From Acidovorax sp. CF316 (lineage in GTDB: Bacteria > Pseudomonadota > Gammaproteobacteria > Burkholderiales > Burkholderiaceae_C), in assembly GCF_000276605.1 (NCBI RefSeq), contig NZ_AKJX01000146.1, forward strand, positions 1-33,809: a DNA stretch of 33,809 nucleotides, written 5' to 3'. The translations under genes and the position numbers were made by a program. This document shows, piece after piece, positions 21,702 through 29,473 of this stretch; the stretch's first letter is position 1; each line of letters opens with the position of its first letter. The notes under the pieces are model-generated. The model had not been told where the DNA came from and did not search any database. It saw only the letters and a program-made list of their open reading frames with translations.

Positions 21702-22343
21702 ATGACGACGCCCCCTCTTCCTTCTGTCCCGCCTTGCCACCTGGCGCGTGTGCATGAACTCCTCCAGGACGGCCAACGCAAGCTGCTCGGGCTGGTCGGG
21801 CCCCCAGGCGCCGGCAAGTCCCTGCTGGCCCTGACCTTGCAGCAGGCTTTCGCCGATGTCTCGCAGGTGGTTCCCATGGATGGCTACCACCTGGCCAACG
21901 TGGAACTGCAGCGGCTGGGCCGCGCGGATCGCAAGGGCGCTCCCGACACCTTCGACAGCGCAGGCTATGCCGCCATGCTGCGGCGCCTGCGGGCGCAACG
22001 GCCCGGCGAAACCGTCTATGCCCCGGAGTTCCGGCGCGAGATCGAAGAGCCGGTCGCAGGCGCCATCGCCGTGGAGCCCCAGACCCGGCTCGTCATCACC
22101 GAAGGCAACTACCTGCTGCTCGACAGCGGCCATTGGGCAGGCGTTGCCGGGCTGCTGGACGAAGTCTGGTACGTCGATGTAGACGACGGCCTGCGCACCC
22201 GCCGCCTGACCCGGCGCCACGAAGAGTACGGCCGCAGCCGCGAGGATGCGCTCGCGTGGGTGAGCCGCACCGATGAGCCCAACGCGCGCCTGATCGAGAC
22301 CACCAGGCCCCGCGCCCACAGGCTGTTCCGCTGGGATGACTGA
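21702..22343 (+). CDS. frcK: P-loop kinase, FrcK-like (nucleoside/sugar kinase family)
   Basis: The 213-residue protein has P-loop GPPGAGKS (33-40), MDGYHLANVELQRLGRADRKGAPDTFD (about 60-86) and TEGNYLLLD, a set shared by the uridine kinase/pantothenate kinase-like group. In Sinorhizobium the fourth gene of frcBCAK encodes such a kinase (established for gene order). It may phosphorylate the imported sugar, but the substrate is not proven for this protein. It starts 15 bp after the ATPase stop. Its stop codon's last base is the first base of the inverted-repeat element that follows. Confidence 0.85.
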   Translation: MTTPPLPSVPPCHLARVHELLQDGQRKLLGLVGPPGAGKSLLALTLQQAFADVSQVVPMDGYHLANVELQRLGRADRKGAPDTFDSAGYAAMLRRLRAQRPGETVYAPEFRREIEEPVAGAIAVEPQTRLVITEGNYLLLDSGHWAGVAGLLDEVWYVDVDDGLRTRRLTRRHEEYGRSREDALAWVSRTDEPNARLIETTRPRAHRLFRWDD

Positions 22344-22447
22344 TACGGATTCGCCTTCAACCGTCTAACGTCGTTGGTTCGCCTTGCCGTGCTACAGCAC
22401 TGTCTGCGGCTTCCCGCCTAGTTATACGGTCGAATGCAAATCCGTAT
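22343..22447. repeat. Palindromic element with inverted ends (MITE/REP-like)
   Basis: The 22-bp ends at 22343-22364 and 22426-22447 are inverted copies that match at 19 of 22 positions (outermost ATACGGATT against AATCCGTAT). A central hairpin GTGCT-AC-AGCAC lies inside, and the middle contains further imperfect dyads. It carries no gene. It fills the gap between the convergent kinase and LysR genes and could fold in the RNA of either strand, so it may act as a two-way terminator. I recall similar short elements in related genomes, but only one copy is seen here. Confidence 0.65.
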
Positions 22448-22470
22448 GACGCCTGGACCCGGCGTCGCCC

Positions 22471-23391
22471 TCAAGCCTGCATGGTGGGGGGCGGGGCCAT
22501 CGCGCGCGCCTGTGCCACCAGCCAGGCGCAGAACACATCGAGGCGCGGGTGCGCTGCCCCCGTGCGCCGCAGCGCCAGGTAGTCGTAGCCCGACGCGGCG
22601 AAGCCCAGCGGCGCCAGCAGCCGGCCGGCCTGCACGTCGTCCATCACCAGGTGCCAGGGGGCCACGGCGATGCCCAGGCCGCGCACCGCGGCCTCCAGCG
22701 TGAAGTAGTAGTGCTCGTAGACCGGGCCCGTGGCGGTGGCCGCGGCGGGCAGCGCCATGCCCGCCGATGCGGCCCACATGGCCCAGGCATTGCGCCGCGT
22801 GCGCGTGTGCAGCAGGGGCTGGCCGGCCAGGTCGGCAGGCGTGCGCAGCATGCTGGCGCTGCGTGCGGCCAGCGCGGGGGCCAGCACCGGCCCCAGGCGC
22901 TCGGCGAACAGGGGCAGGGTGGTGGCGCCATCGCGGGGTGTGCCAGCGTCCTCGGCGGTGATCAGCAGGTCGCAGCCTTCGCGCGCGGCGTCGGTGCCCG
23001 TGTCGGTGGTGCGCAGCCGCACCTCGATGCCCGGGTGCTGCGCATGGAAGTCGAACAGCCGCGGGATCAGCCACTTGACCGTGAAGGTGCTGAAGCAGGC
23101 CACGTCCAGGGGGCCGTGGTGGGCATCGCCCAAAGCGCGCACCGTGTCCTCGATCTGCTGGAAGGCCGTGGTCAGCACCGGCTGCAGCGTGCGCGCCGCC
23201 GCCGTCAGGGTGGGGCGTGCCTTGCTGCCGTCGAACAGCGGCAGGCCCAGGTGGTCTTCGAGCTGGCGCACCTGGCGGCTGATGGCGCCGGGCGATACCG
23301 AGAGCTCGTCGGCCGCAGCCGTCATGCGGCCCAGGCGGGCAGCGGCTTCGAAGGCGCGCAGGGCAGCGAGCGGGGGCAGGCGGTGTTTCAT
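22471..23391 (-). CDS. LysR-family transcriptional regulator
   Basis: The 306-residue regulator starts at the ATG at 23391 (MKHRLPPLAALRAFEAAARLGRMTAAADELSVSPGAISRQVRQLEDHLGLPLFDG), a textbook LysR winged helix. Frame further upstream is not conserved-looking and overlaps the intergenic LysR box. The effector domain (about 90-295) has the two-lobed substrate-binding fold in the GcvA/AmpR style (DVACFSTFTVKWLIPRLFDFHAQHPGIEVRL, then YEHYYFTLEAAVRGLGIAVAPWHLVMDDVQAGRL). It is divergent from the tautomerase gene, which it probably controls. The inducer is unknown. Confidence 0.92.
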   Translation of the reverse strand: MKHRLPPLAALRAFEAAARLGRMTAAADELSVSPGAISRQVRQLEDHLGLPLFDGSKARPTLTAAARTLQPVLTTAFQQIEDTVRALGDAHHGPLDVACFSTFTVKWLIPRLFDFHAQHPGIEVRLRTTDTGTDAAREGCDLLITAEDAGTPRDGATTLPLFAERLGPVLAPALAARSASMLRTPADLAGQPLLHTRTRRNAWAMWAASAGMALPAAATATGPVYEHYYFTLEAAVRGLGIAVAPWHLVMDDVQAGRLLAPLGFAASGYDYLALRRTGAAHPRLDVFCAWLVAQARAMAPPPTMQA

Positions 23392-23394
23392 GGC

Positions 23395-23415
23395 TATGTG
23401 ATCCAAATGCACATA
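23395..23415. promoter_or_regulatory. LysR box between the LysR gene and the tautomerase gene
   Basis: TATGTG (23395-23400), 9 nt, then CACATA (23410-23415) is a perfect inverted repeat containing the T-N11-A pattern (T 23399, A 23411) of LysR sites. It begins 4 bp before the LysR start codon, as expected for autorepression, and lies 117 bp upstream of the tautomerase ATG. Confidence 0.7.
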
Positions 23416-23531
23416 GGTCCGGAGCTTAAATCGCTTTTCCGCGAAGGCATCGGCCGCAAAAATTGGGGCTCTTCCGGCGCGGGACGCCATCGCGCGCCGG
23501 GTTCATCTTTGATTGTCAGGAACATACCAGC

Positions 23532-23939
23532 ATGCCCTTCATCCACACCCATGTGCCCGAAGCCACCCCTGCCGCAACGCGCGAAGCCGTCGTGCAGGCC
23601 ATCCACCAGGCCTTGGTCGAGGGCATTGGCATGCCCGAGGACGAGCTGTTCAACATGGTCACCGGCTATGCGCCGGGGCAGTTCGCCTTCAGCCGCAGCT
23701 TCAATGGCGTGGCGCGGTCGGACGCCGTGGTCGTCGTCGAGATCACTCTGCGGCGCGGGCGCAGCGATGCGATGAAGCGCGCGCTGTATGCTGCGATCGC
23801 GCACAAGCTGCAGGCCATGGCGCACGTAGCCCCGGCCGACGTGTTCATCTTCATGCACGAGAACGACTATTCGGACTGGTCCGTGGGCCACGGGCGCTTT
23901 GCCATGGCGCTGGTGCAGCAGGTGGGCGCGCCGGGGTGA
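23532..23939 (+). CDS. Tautomerase family protein
   Basis: The 135-residue protein starts MPFIHTHVPEATPAATREAVVQAIHQALVEGIGMPEDELFNMVTGYAPGQFAFSRSF. Removal of Met leaves the N-terminal proline that acts as the catalytic base in the tautomerase superfamily. The later stretch VVVVEITLRRGRSDAMKRALYAAIAHKLQ..VAPADVFIFMHENDYSDWSVGHG fits the Tautomerase_2 group, about 130 residues long. The physiological substrate of that group is mostly unknown. The ATG at 23532 is the only start that gives Pro as residue 2. It is divergent from a LysR regulator, and a TTG-started membrane protein gene follows 15 bp later. Confidence 0.88.
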   Translation: MPFIHTHVPEATPAATREAVVQAIHQALVEGIGMPEDELFNMVTGYAPGQFAFSRSFNGVARSDAVVVVEITLRRGRSDAMKRALYAAIAHKLQAMAHVAPADVFIFMHENDYSDWSVGHGRFAMALVQQVGAPG

Positions 23940-23954
23940 ACACAAAGGGATTTT

Positions 23955-24392
23955 TTGAACAAGACAAACTACCGCTGGCTGGTCGTCGCTTCCGTGGTGC
24001 TTCCCGTACTGGCCGAGGTTGCCGAGCGGTTCCTGCTGCCTGAACTGGTGCCGCGGGGCCTGAGAGATGCTTTCCAGAGCTACCTGGAGGAAGACCAGGA
24101 GCCGGCCATCACGCTGGCGCTGGTGTCGGGGATGGTGACGGCCGTGGTCGCCACGCTGGCCAGCATCTATGGCCTGCTGCGGTTTCGCCCCTGGGCGCCC
24201 GGCTTCGCGCTGTGGTCGGGCCTGGCGATGTGTGTCCTGCTGGTGTTCGGTGGGCCCACGGTGCTGTCGGGCCTGGCGAATGGATTCTTGGCGCTGGGGA
24301 GTGCCCTGTGGGGCGCGGTGATCGTCGTGCCGTACTGTGCGCCGGACATCCGGGCGGCCTTCTGGCCCGGGGGACAGGCTGCCCAGCGATAG
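23955..24392 (+). CDS. Small four-helix membrane protein, unknown function
   Basis: The product is 145 residues from TTG 23955, with AAGGGA 6 nt upstream. Hydrophobic segments are near 8-22, 50-72, 80-101 and 106-128, with an acidic loop (SYLEEDQEPA) between the first two. No family was recognised. It follows the tautomerase by 15 bp on the same strand and may be co-transcribed with it. The next gene is on the other strand and converges on it, 31 bp away. Confidence 0.65.
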   Translation: MNKTNYRWLVVASVVLPVLAEVAERFLLPELVPRGLRDAFQSYLEEDQEPAITLALVSGMVTAVVATLASIYGLLRFRPWAPGFALWSGLAMCVLLVFGGPTVLSGLANGFLALGSALWGAVIVVPYCAPDIRAAFWPGGQAAQR

Positions 24393-24423
24393 ACAGGCCG
24401 TGGCGCTGGCCAGTGCGCCGAAC

Positions 24424-25017
24424 TTACTTCTTGCTCAGCTCCCGGAGCTCTTTCTCCAGGGCATCCACGTTGGCCTGCAGCTCGCGCGAACGCAGTTCGC
24501 AGGCCGCGGCTGCGGCCTGCATTTCGGACGCGATGGCCTGCTCGGACGTCGCCACGGCGGTGCCGGTGCGGGCCTGGGTGCGGCGGGCGGCCCGGTCGCG
24601 CTGATCGGCCGCGCAGCGCTGCTGGTGGGCCTGCAGCGCGCCGCGCGCTTCGCGGACCAGGCGCTGCTCCAGGTCGGTCTTGCGGCGCCAGGTCTCGCCA
24701 AAGGCGCCTTCCTTGCGGGCGGCTGGTGGCGTGGCGGCAGCCGGTGCGGCAGGGGTGGATGCGGCACCCGCTGCGGGCGCCGCGGCCGATGCACCCGAGG
24801 CCGGTGTGGCGGCAGCCGGCGCGGCCGCGGCAGGCGCCGCGGTACCGATGCCGCTGCTCGACAGCCGCACCTCGACCTTCTCGCCCTTGCCGCTGCCCGC
24901 GCAAGGCGCGTCCTGGAAGGACACCTTGCCGTCCGCACCCGTGCACTTGTTGATGGCCCACGCCGGGGCAGCCAGGACCAGGCAGGCGGCCGTGCCAAGG
25001 AACCACTGTCGAATCAT
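24424..25017 (-). CDS. DUF4124-type secreted protein with coiled coil
   Basis: The 197-residue protein starts at the ATG at 25017. It has a signal peptide (MIRQWFLGTAACLVLAAPAWA), then INKCTGADGKVSFQDAPCAGSGKGEKVEV, a DUF4124-like head with two cysteines. An Ala/Pro/Ser-rich linker of about 50 residues (about 62-110) follows, then a charged C-terminal half predicted to form coiled coil (ANVDALEKELRELSKK at the end) with two further cysteines. Such periplasmic proteins are common in beta-proteobacteria and have no assigned role. The long low-complexity linker makes the exact length variable between relatives. It is a single gene on the minus strand. Confidence 0.75.
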   Translation of the reverse strand: MIRQWFLGTAACLVLAAPAWAINKCTGADGKVSFQDAPCAGSGKGEKVEVRLSSSGIGTAAPAAAAPAAATPASGASAAAPAAGAASTPAAPAAATPPAARKEGAFGETWRRKTDLEQRLVREARGALQAHQQRCAADQRDRAARRTQARTGTAVATSEQAIASEMQAAAAACELRSRELQANVDALEKELRELSKK

Positions 25018-25125
25018 GCTTTCCCTCTCCCCTGAAACCTTGTGTTGCAGCTTCCCAGTATCGCCAGCATCGCGCGGGCAGGAAACCCCCTGTCGTCCAG
25101 GCGGTTGCCGAAAGCGCACTGGCGG

Positions 25126-25965
25126 TCACGCGGAAGGCGGCCCATGGGCATCGTTCCTGCCGATGAACCAGCTCGGCGGCTGGCCCATGGCCGCCTTGAA
25201 CATGGCCGAGAACGCGCTTTCGCTCGCGTAGCCGCTGGCGGTGGCCACCTGGCCTACCGATTCACCGCGTGCCAGGCGGGGCAGGGCATGGGCCAGCACC
25301 GCCTGCCTGCGCCATTGCGCAAAGCCCATGCCGAACTGTGCGTGGAATAGCCGGGCCAGGGTGCGTTCGCTGGCGCCGCTGTCGGTGGCCCAGTCGTGCA
25401 GCGTGGCATGGCGGCCGGGCGCGTCCAGCACGGCCTGGCACAGGGCGCGCAGGCGCTTGTCGCTGTCCGCACCGGGCAGTGGCACGCCCAGGGCCAGGCG
25501 TTCGGCCTTGCCGATCTCGTCGAGCACCAGCGCGGTCAGGGCGGCTTCGCGCGCGGGGCCGGGTGGCGTGCCGCCGACGGGGTCCAGCGCGGACACCAGC
25601 TCGCGCAGCAGTGGCGTCACGGCCATCACGCGGCAGACGGCGCCGTCTGCGGGCACCACGCCGGGGTCGATGTAGAGCGTGCGAAAGGCCGCCGCCTCCA
25701 GCACGGCGATGGCATGCAGCGCGCCGGGCGCGATCCACACCGCGCGCGAGGGCGGCACGATGTAGGCCGTGGGCGCGACCGGGGCCACCACGCTGACCTG
25801 GATCACGCCGCTGGCGCAGTAGGCCAGTTGCCCCCAGGCATGGCGGTGCGGCTCGAAGTGCGTGTCGGCCGGCATGTTGCGCGCGCGCACCCGCACCGGG
25901 TGTGCGGGGTTGGGGGCAAAGGGGTCCATGTCCCCGAGCGGGGCGACCTGGCTGGTGCGTGCCAT
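25126..25965 (-). CDS. AraC-family regulator with cupin domain
   Basis: The 279-residue protein starts at the ATG at 25965 (MARTSQVAPLGDMDPF); the second Met, at residue 13, is an alternative. An N-terminal cupin-type sensor (about 25-100, HFEPHRHAWGQLAYCASGVIQVSVV..AYIVPPSRAVWIAPGALHAI) has two histidines that could bind metal. The AraC double helix-turn-helix follows (about 175-265, ATLHDWATDSGASERTLARLFHAQFGMGFAQWRRQAVLAHALPRLARGESVGQVATASGYASESAFSAMFKAAMGQPPS). The length fits NimR-like regulators that sit divergently from exporters. It is divergent from the MFS gene, with 99 bp between the starts, and probably controls it. Confidence 0.9.
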   Translation of the reverse strand: MARTSQVAPLGDMDPFAPNPAHPVRVRARNMPADTHFEPHRHAWGQLAYCASGVIQVSVVAPVAPTAYIVPPSRAVWIAPGALHAIAVLEAAAFRTLYIDPGVVPADGAVCRVMAVTPLLRELVSALDPVGGTPPGPAREAALTALVLDEIGKAERLALGVPLPGADSDKRLRALCQAVLDAPGRHATLHDWATDSGASERTLARLFHAQFGMGFAQWRRQAVLAHALPRLARGESVGQVATASGYASESAFSAMFKAAMGQPPSWFIGRNDAHGPPSA

Positions 25966-26064
25966 GGGATGGGGTGCCGTGTGGGTACGCTGTTGGCGCA
26001 AATTCGCTGAAAGCTGTCTTTCCGTCGCATTCCAGAAATCCAGGCGCAATACTACGATGCCGCC

Positions 26065-27315
26065 ATGACCTCTGCAAACCCCGCCGCCAGCCCTGCCGCT
26101 GCCGTCCCCCTGCGCGCCGACGCCGGGGTGATCGGCCTCGTGGGCATCGCCCACCTCATCAGCCACTACAGCCAGCTGCTGCTGGCGCCGCTGTTCCCGT
26201 GGCTCAAGGATGCCTTCCAGGTCGGCTACACCGAGCTGGGCTTCCTCATGACCATCTTCTTCGTGGTCTCGTGCGCCGTGCAGGCGGGCTCGGGCTTCGT
26301 GGTCGACCGCTTCGGGCCGCGCCCCATCCTGTTCGGCGGCCTGGCGCTGCTGGGCCTGGCGGCGTTCGGCTTTGCGGCCAGCACCAGCTACGGCATGCTG
26401 GCCGCGTTCTCGGTGCTTGCGGGCATCGGCAACGGCGTGTTCCACCCGGTGGACTACACGCTGCTGAACCGGCGCGTGAGCGCGCCGCGCCTGGGCCATG
26501 CCTACAGCGTGCACGGCATCACCGGCAGCCTGGGCTGGGCGCTGGCGCCGGCCATGCTGGTGCCGCTGGCGATCGCGTTCTCGTGGCGCGTGGCGCTGGT
26601 GTGTGCCGGTGTGCTGGCGTTTGCGGTGCTGCTGCTGCTGCTGTTCAACCGCCGGGTGCTGGAACTGCCGCCCGTACCTGCTGCGGCCACGGCCAAGGGC
26701 AGTGCGGCCGGGCAGCAGGGCAACTTTGCCTTTTTGCGCATCCCGGCCGTGTGGATGTGCTTCGCGTTCTTCTTCTTCTATGCCGTGTCGCTCAACGTGG
26801 TGCAGGCCTTCGCCCCCGAGGCCGCGCGCCAGCTGCATGCGGTGCCCGTGGCGCTGGCGGCCATGTGCCTCACGGTCTACATGGTGGCCAGTGCGGGCGG
26901 CATGGTGCTGGGTGGCTTTCTTGCGGCCGACCCGAGCCGCTGCGAGCGCATCGTGGGCGTGGGCTTCGGCCTGGCCGCCTGCGTGGCGGTGGCCCTGGCC
27001 CTGGCGCACCCGCCCGGCGCCTTGGTGCCCATGATGTTCGGCGTGATGGGGTTCTGCGCCGGCATCGCCGGCCCCTCGCGCGACCTGCTGGTCAAGCGCT
27101 CCACACCCGAGGGGTCCACGGGCCGCGTCTACGGCATCGTCTACTCGGGCCTGGACATCGGCCAGGCGCTGTCGCCGCTGCTGTTCGGCGTGCTGCTCGA
27201 TCAGGGCCGCTTCACGGCCGTGCTGCTCGGCCTGGCCGTGGTGCAGGGTGTGCTGATCGCCAGCGCCTTCAATGTGCGCCGCGTGAGGCGCACCCTGGCA
27301 CCCGTGGCCGCCTGA
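26065..27315 (+). CDS. MFS transporter, Fsr-like exporter
   Basis: The 416-residue protein has twelve predicted helices. The opening GIAHLISHYSQLLLAPLFPWLKDAFQVGYTELGFLMTIFFVVSCAVQAGSGFVVDRFGPRPILFGGL is typical of the fosmidomycin-resistance (Fsr)-like group, and the VDRFGPRP motif marks the loop between helices 2 and 3. A cytoplasmic central loop about 200-225 separates the halves. The substrate is unknown. An AraC regulator is divergently encoded upstream, an arrangement common for drug or metabolite exporters. It converges on the isomerase gene, with 31 bp between the stops. Confidence 0.88.
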   Translation: MTSANPAASPAAAVPLRADAGVIGLVGIAHLISHYSQLLLAPLFPWLKDAFQVGYTELGFLMTIFFVVSCAVQAGSGFVVDRFGPRPILFGGLALLGLAAFGFAASTSYGMLAAFSVLAGIGNGVFHPVDYTLLNRRVSAPRLGHAYSVHGITGSLGWALAPAMLVPLAIAFSWRVALVCAGVLAFAVLLLLLFNRRVLELPPVPAAATAKGSAAGQQGNFAFLRIPAVWMCFAFFFFYAVSLNVVQAFAPEAARQLHAVPVALAAMCLTVYMVASAGGMVLGGFLAADPSRCERIVGVGFGLAACVAVALALAHPPGALVPMMFGVMGFCAGIAGPSRDLLVKRSTPEGSTGRVYGIVYSGLDIGQALSPLLFGVLLDQGRFTAVLLGLAVVQGVLIASAFNVRRVRRTLAPVAA

Positions 27316-27346
27316 CGCCGGGGTGACCGGTGGCGGCTGTTGCGCG

Positions 27347-28225
27347 TCAGACCACCGTGCGGTGGCGCGCGATGCAGGTGTCCAGTGTGTCCTCGCCCGT
27401 GCGCTGCCACCAGTCCAGCGCCGAGAAGATCTCCACCTCGGCATAGCCGCCAAAGCCCGCGGCTTCCACCCACTGGCGGATCTTCTTCAGTTCGATCACG
27501 CCGTCGCCCATCATGCCGCGGTCGCTGAGCAGGTCGCGCGTGGGCAGGCGCCAGTCGCACACATGGTAGGCCAGCAGGCGCTCCTTGCCGGCACGGGCGA
27601 TCTGTTGTTCCAGCTTGGGGTCCCACCACACGTGGTACACATCCAGCGCCACGCCGAGCGCACCGGTCTTGCGCGCATCGAGCGCGTCGCAGATGTCCAG
27701 CGCCTGCTCCAGCGTGTTGATGCAGGCGCGGTCGGCCGCCTGCATGGGGTGCAGCGGCTCGATGGCCAGCGGCATGCCCACCTGGCGCGCGTACTCCAGC
27801 GACGCGGCGATGCCGTCGAAGACTTCGCCGCGCGCGCGGGCAAGGTCGGTGTAGTGCGGCGTGCCCTCCAGCGCGCCGGGCAGGGCGCCCACCACCAGCA
27901 CCAGGCAGGTGGCGTCGAGCGTCTTGGCCTCGTCGATGGCGCGGTGGTTGTCGTCGAGCGCGGCGCGCAGCCCGGCCGCATCGGCCGCCGGGAAAAAGCC
28001 GCCGCGGCAGTAGCCCGACAGTGCGATGCCGTGGGCGCGCAGCTGGCGCGCGGTGGCGTCCAGGCCGGCTGCGGCCACCTGGTCGCGCCAGGGGCTGATG
28101 GCGCGGATGCCGCGCTCGGCGCACTGGTCGATGATGCGCGCCAAGGGCACCTCGGCCCCCTGCTGCTTGCGCACGGTGGCGGTGTTGATCGACAGCCAGC
28201 GGTGGTCTTGCGAGAAATCACGCAT
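27347..28225 (-). CDS. Sugar-phosphate isomerase/epimerase-like TIM barrel
   Basis: The 292-residue protein has the AP-endonuclease-2-like xylose isomerase fold. Predicted metal ligands appear in order in AIEPLHP (Glu), GVALDVYHVWWD (Asp and His), AYHVCDWRLPT (His and Asp) and YAEVEIFS (Glu). The N-terminal WLSINTATVRKQQG and RGIRAISPWRDQVAAAGL fit the family. Such enzymes act as isomerases, epimerases or dehydratases on sugars or inositols; the substrate is unknown here. It starts 5 bp after the DUF993 gene stop, so the two are almost certainly co-transcribed. It is the last gene of a catabolic unit that also holds a dehydrogenase and a Bug receptor. Confidence 0.87.
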   Translation of the reverse strand: MRDFSQDHRWLSINTATVRKQQGAEVPLARIIDQCAERGIRAISPWRDQVAAAGLDATARQLRAHGIALSGYCRGGFFPAADAAGLRAALDDNHRAIDEAKTLDATCLVLVVGALPGALEGTPHYTDLARARGEVFDGIAASLEYARQVGMPLAIEPLHPMQAADRACINTLEQALDICDALDARKTGALGVALDVYHVWWDPKLEQQIARAGKERLLAYHVCDWRLPTRDLLSDRGMMGDGVIELKKIRQWVEAAGFGGYAEVEIFSALDWWQRTGEDTLDTCIARHRTVV

Positions 28226-28230
28226 GGCGG

Positions 28231-29442
28231 TCAGACGCTCACGCCGTGCAGTGCTAGCAGGTGGCCCATGCGCTGCACGGCCAGTTCGGGCTGCTCCAGC
28301 AGGTCGGCCTGGTCGGCCAGGCGCAAGAGCTCGGCGAAGTGCACCAGCGAGCGCGTGCTCTGCTGCCCGCCCACCATGGTGAAGTGGCTTTGGTGCCCGT
28401 TGAGCCAGGCCATGAAGACCACGCCCGTCTTGTAAAAGCGCGTGGGCGTTGAAAAGATGTGGCGCGACAGCGGCACCGTGGGCCCCAGGATGGCGTGGAA
28501 GCGCGCCGTATCGCCCGTGGCCAGGGCCGCCAGTGCGGCACTCGCGGCCGGTGCAATGGCGTCGAAGATGCCCAGCAGCGCATCGCTCTGGCCCTGGCGC
28601 GGCGTGACGCCGGCGCCGTCGCCCGCGATAAGCTCGGCGTAATTGAAGTCGTCGCCCGTGTACATGCGCACGCCCTGGCCCTCGGTGCCGCCCGTGGCGG
28701 GCAGGCGCCGGCGCATGGCGACCTCCTTGTCCTTGTCGAGCAGCGAGATCTTGATGCCGTCGACCTTGTCCGGGTGCGCGGCGATCACGGCCAGGGCCGT
28801 GTCCATGGCCGCATCCACGTCGCGCGAACCCCAGTAGCCCGCCAGCGCCGGGTCGAACATGTCGCCCAGCCAGTGCAGCACCACGGGCTGGCGCGCTTGC
28901 GACAGGATGCGGTCGTACACGCGCTCGTAGTCGGCGGGGCTCTTGGCCACCCGGGCCAGTGCGCGGCTGGCCATCACGATGAGCTTGCCGCCGAGCTTCT
29001 CGATGGCCTCCATCTGCTCTTCATAGCCACGGATGACGTCGTCGACCGACTTCACCTCGTCCAGCACCAGGTGGTCCGTGCCGCAGCCCGAGGCCACGAG
29101 CGCGCCCGGGCCGAAGTCGCGCGCCGCGTCGAGCGAGCGGCGGATCAGCTCCAGCGAGGTCGGCCAGTCCAGCCCCATGCCGCGCTGCGCGGTGTCCATG
29201 GCTTCGGCCACACCCAGGCCCAGCGACCACAGGCGCTGGCGGTAGGCGATGGTCGCGTCCCAGTCGACCGCGCACTGCAGCCACGGGTCGATGGCCGCCA
29301 GCGGGTCGGCCACCACGTGGGCGGCCGAGTAGGCGATGCGGTTGAACACTGCACCCTGCTGCGGCACCACCGGCGGGCGGCCTTGCAGGGTGTAGGGGCT
29401 GGTGCGGCCATCGGCCGTGGGCAGGGAGAGGCGAAGGGCCAT
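28231..29442 (-). CDS. DUF993 / dihydrodipicolinate synthase-like protein
   Basis: The 403-residue protein matches DUF993, a family related in fold to class I aldolases of the DapA type. Motifs include FNRIAYSAAHVVADPLAAIDPWLQCAVDWDATIAYRQRLWSLGLGVAEAMDTAQRGMGLDW (about 33-93), GCGTDHLVLDE, PVVLHWLGDMFDPALAGYWGS and KVDGIKISLLDKDKEVAMRRRLP. The Lys in GIKIS is in the place expected for a Schiff-base lysine (inference). The family has no established reaction that I know of. The gene lies 31 bp after the dehydrogenase gene and 5 bp before the isomerase gene. Its neighbours suggest a retro-aldol step on an oxidised sugar-like substrate. Confidence 0.85.
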   Translation of the reverse strand: MALRLSLPTADGRTSPYTLQGRPPVVPQQGAVFNRIAYSAAHVVADPLAAIDPWLQCAVDWDATIAYRQRLWSLGLGVAEAMDTAQRGMGLDWPTSLELIRRSLDAARDFGPGALVASGCGTDHLVLDEVKSVDDVIRGYEEQMEAIEKLGGKLIVMASRALARVAKSPADYERVYDRILSQARQPVVLHWLGDMFDPALAGYWGSRDVDAAMDTALAVIAAHPDKVDGIKISLLDKDKEVAMRRRLPATGGTEGQGVRMYTGDDFNYAELIAGDGAGVTPRQGQSDALLGIFDAIAPAASAALAALATGDTARFHAILGPTVPLSRHIFSTPTRFYKTGVVFMAWLNGHQSHFTMVGGQQSTRSLVHFAELLRLADQADLLEQPELAVQRMGHLLALHGVSV

Positions 29443-29473
29443 GGTGAACTCGGGAAAAGTGGTGAGAAATGGA

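Noticed and set aside
27313-27349. TGACGC...GCGTCA inverted repeat between the MFS and isomerase genes as a terminator
   Set aside because: The arms are simply the two convergent stop codons with flanking bases; the 25-nt loop has only a weak inner stem and there is no T run.
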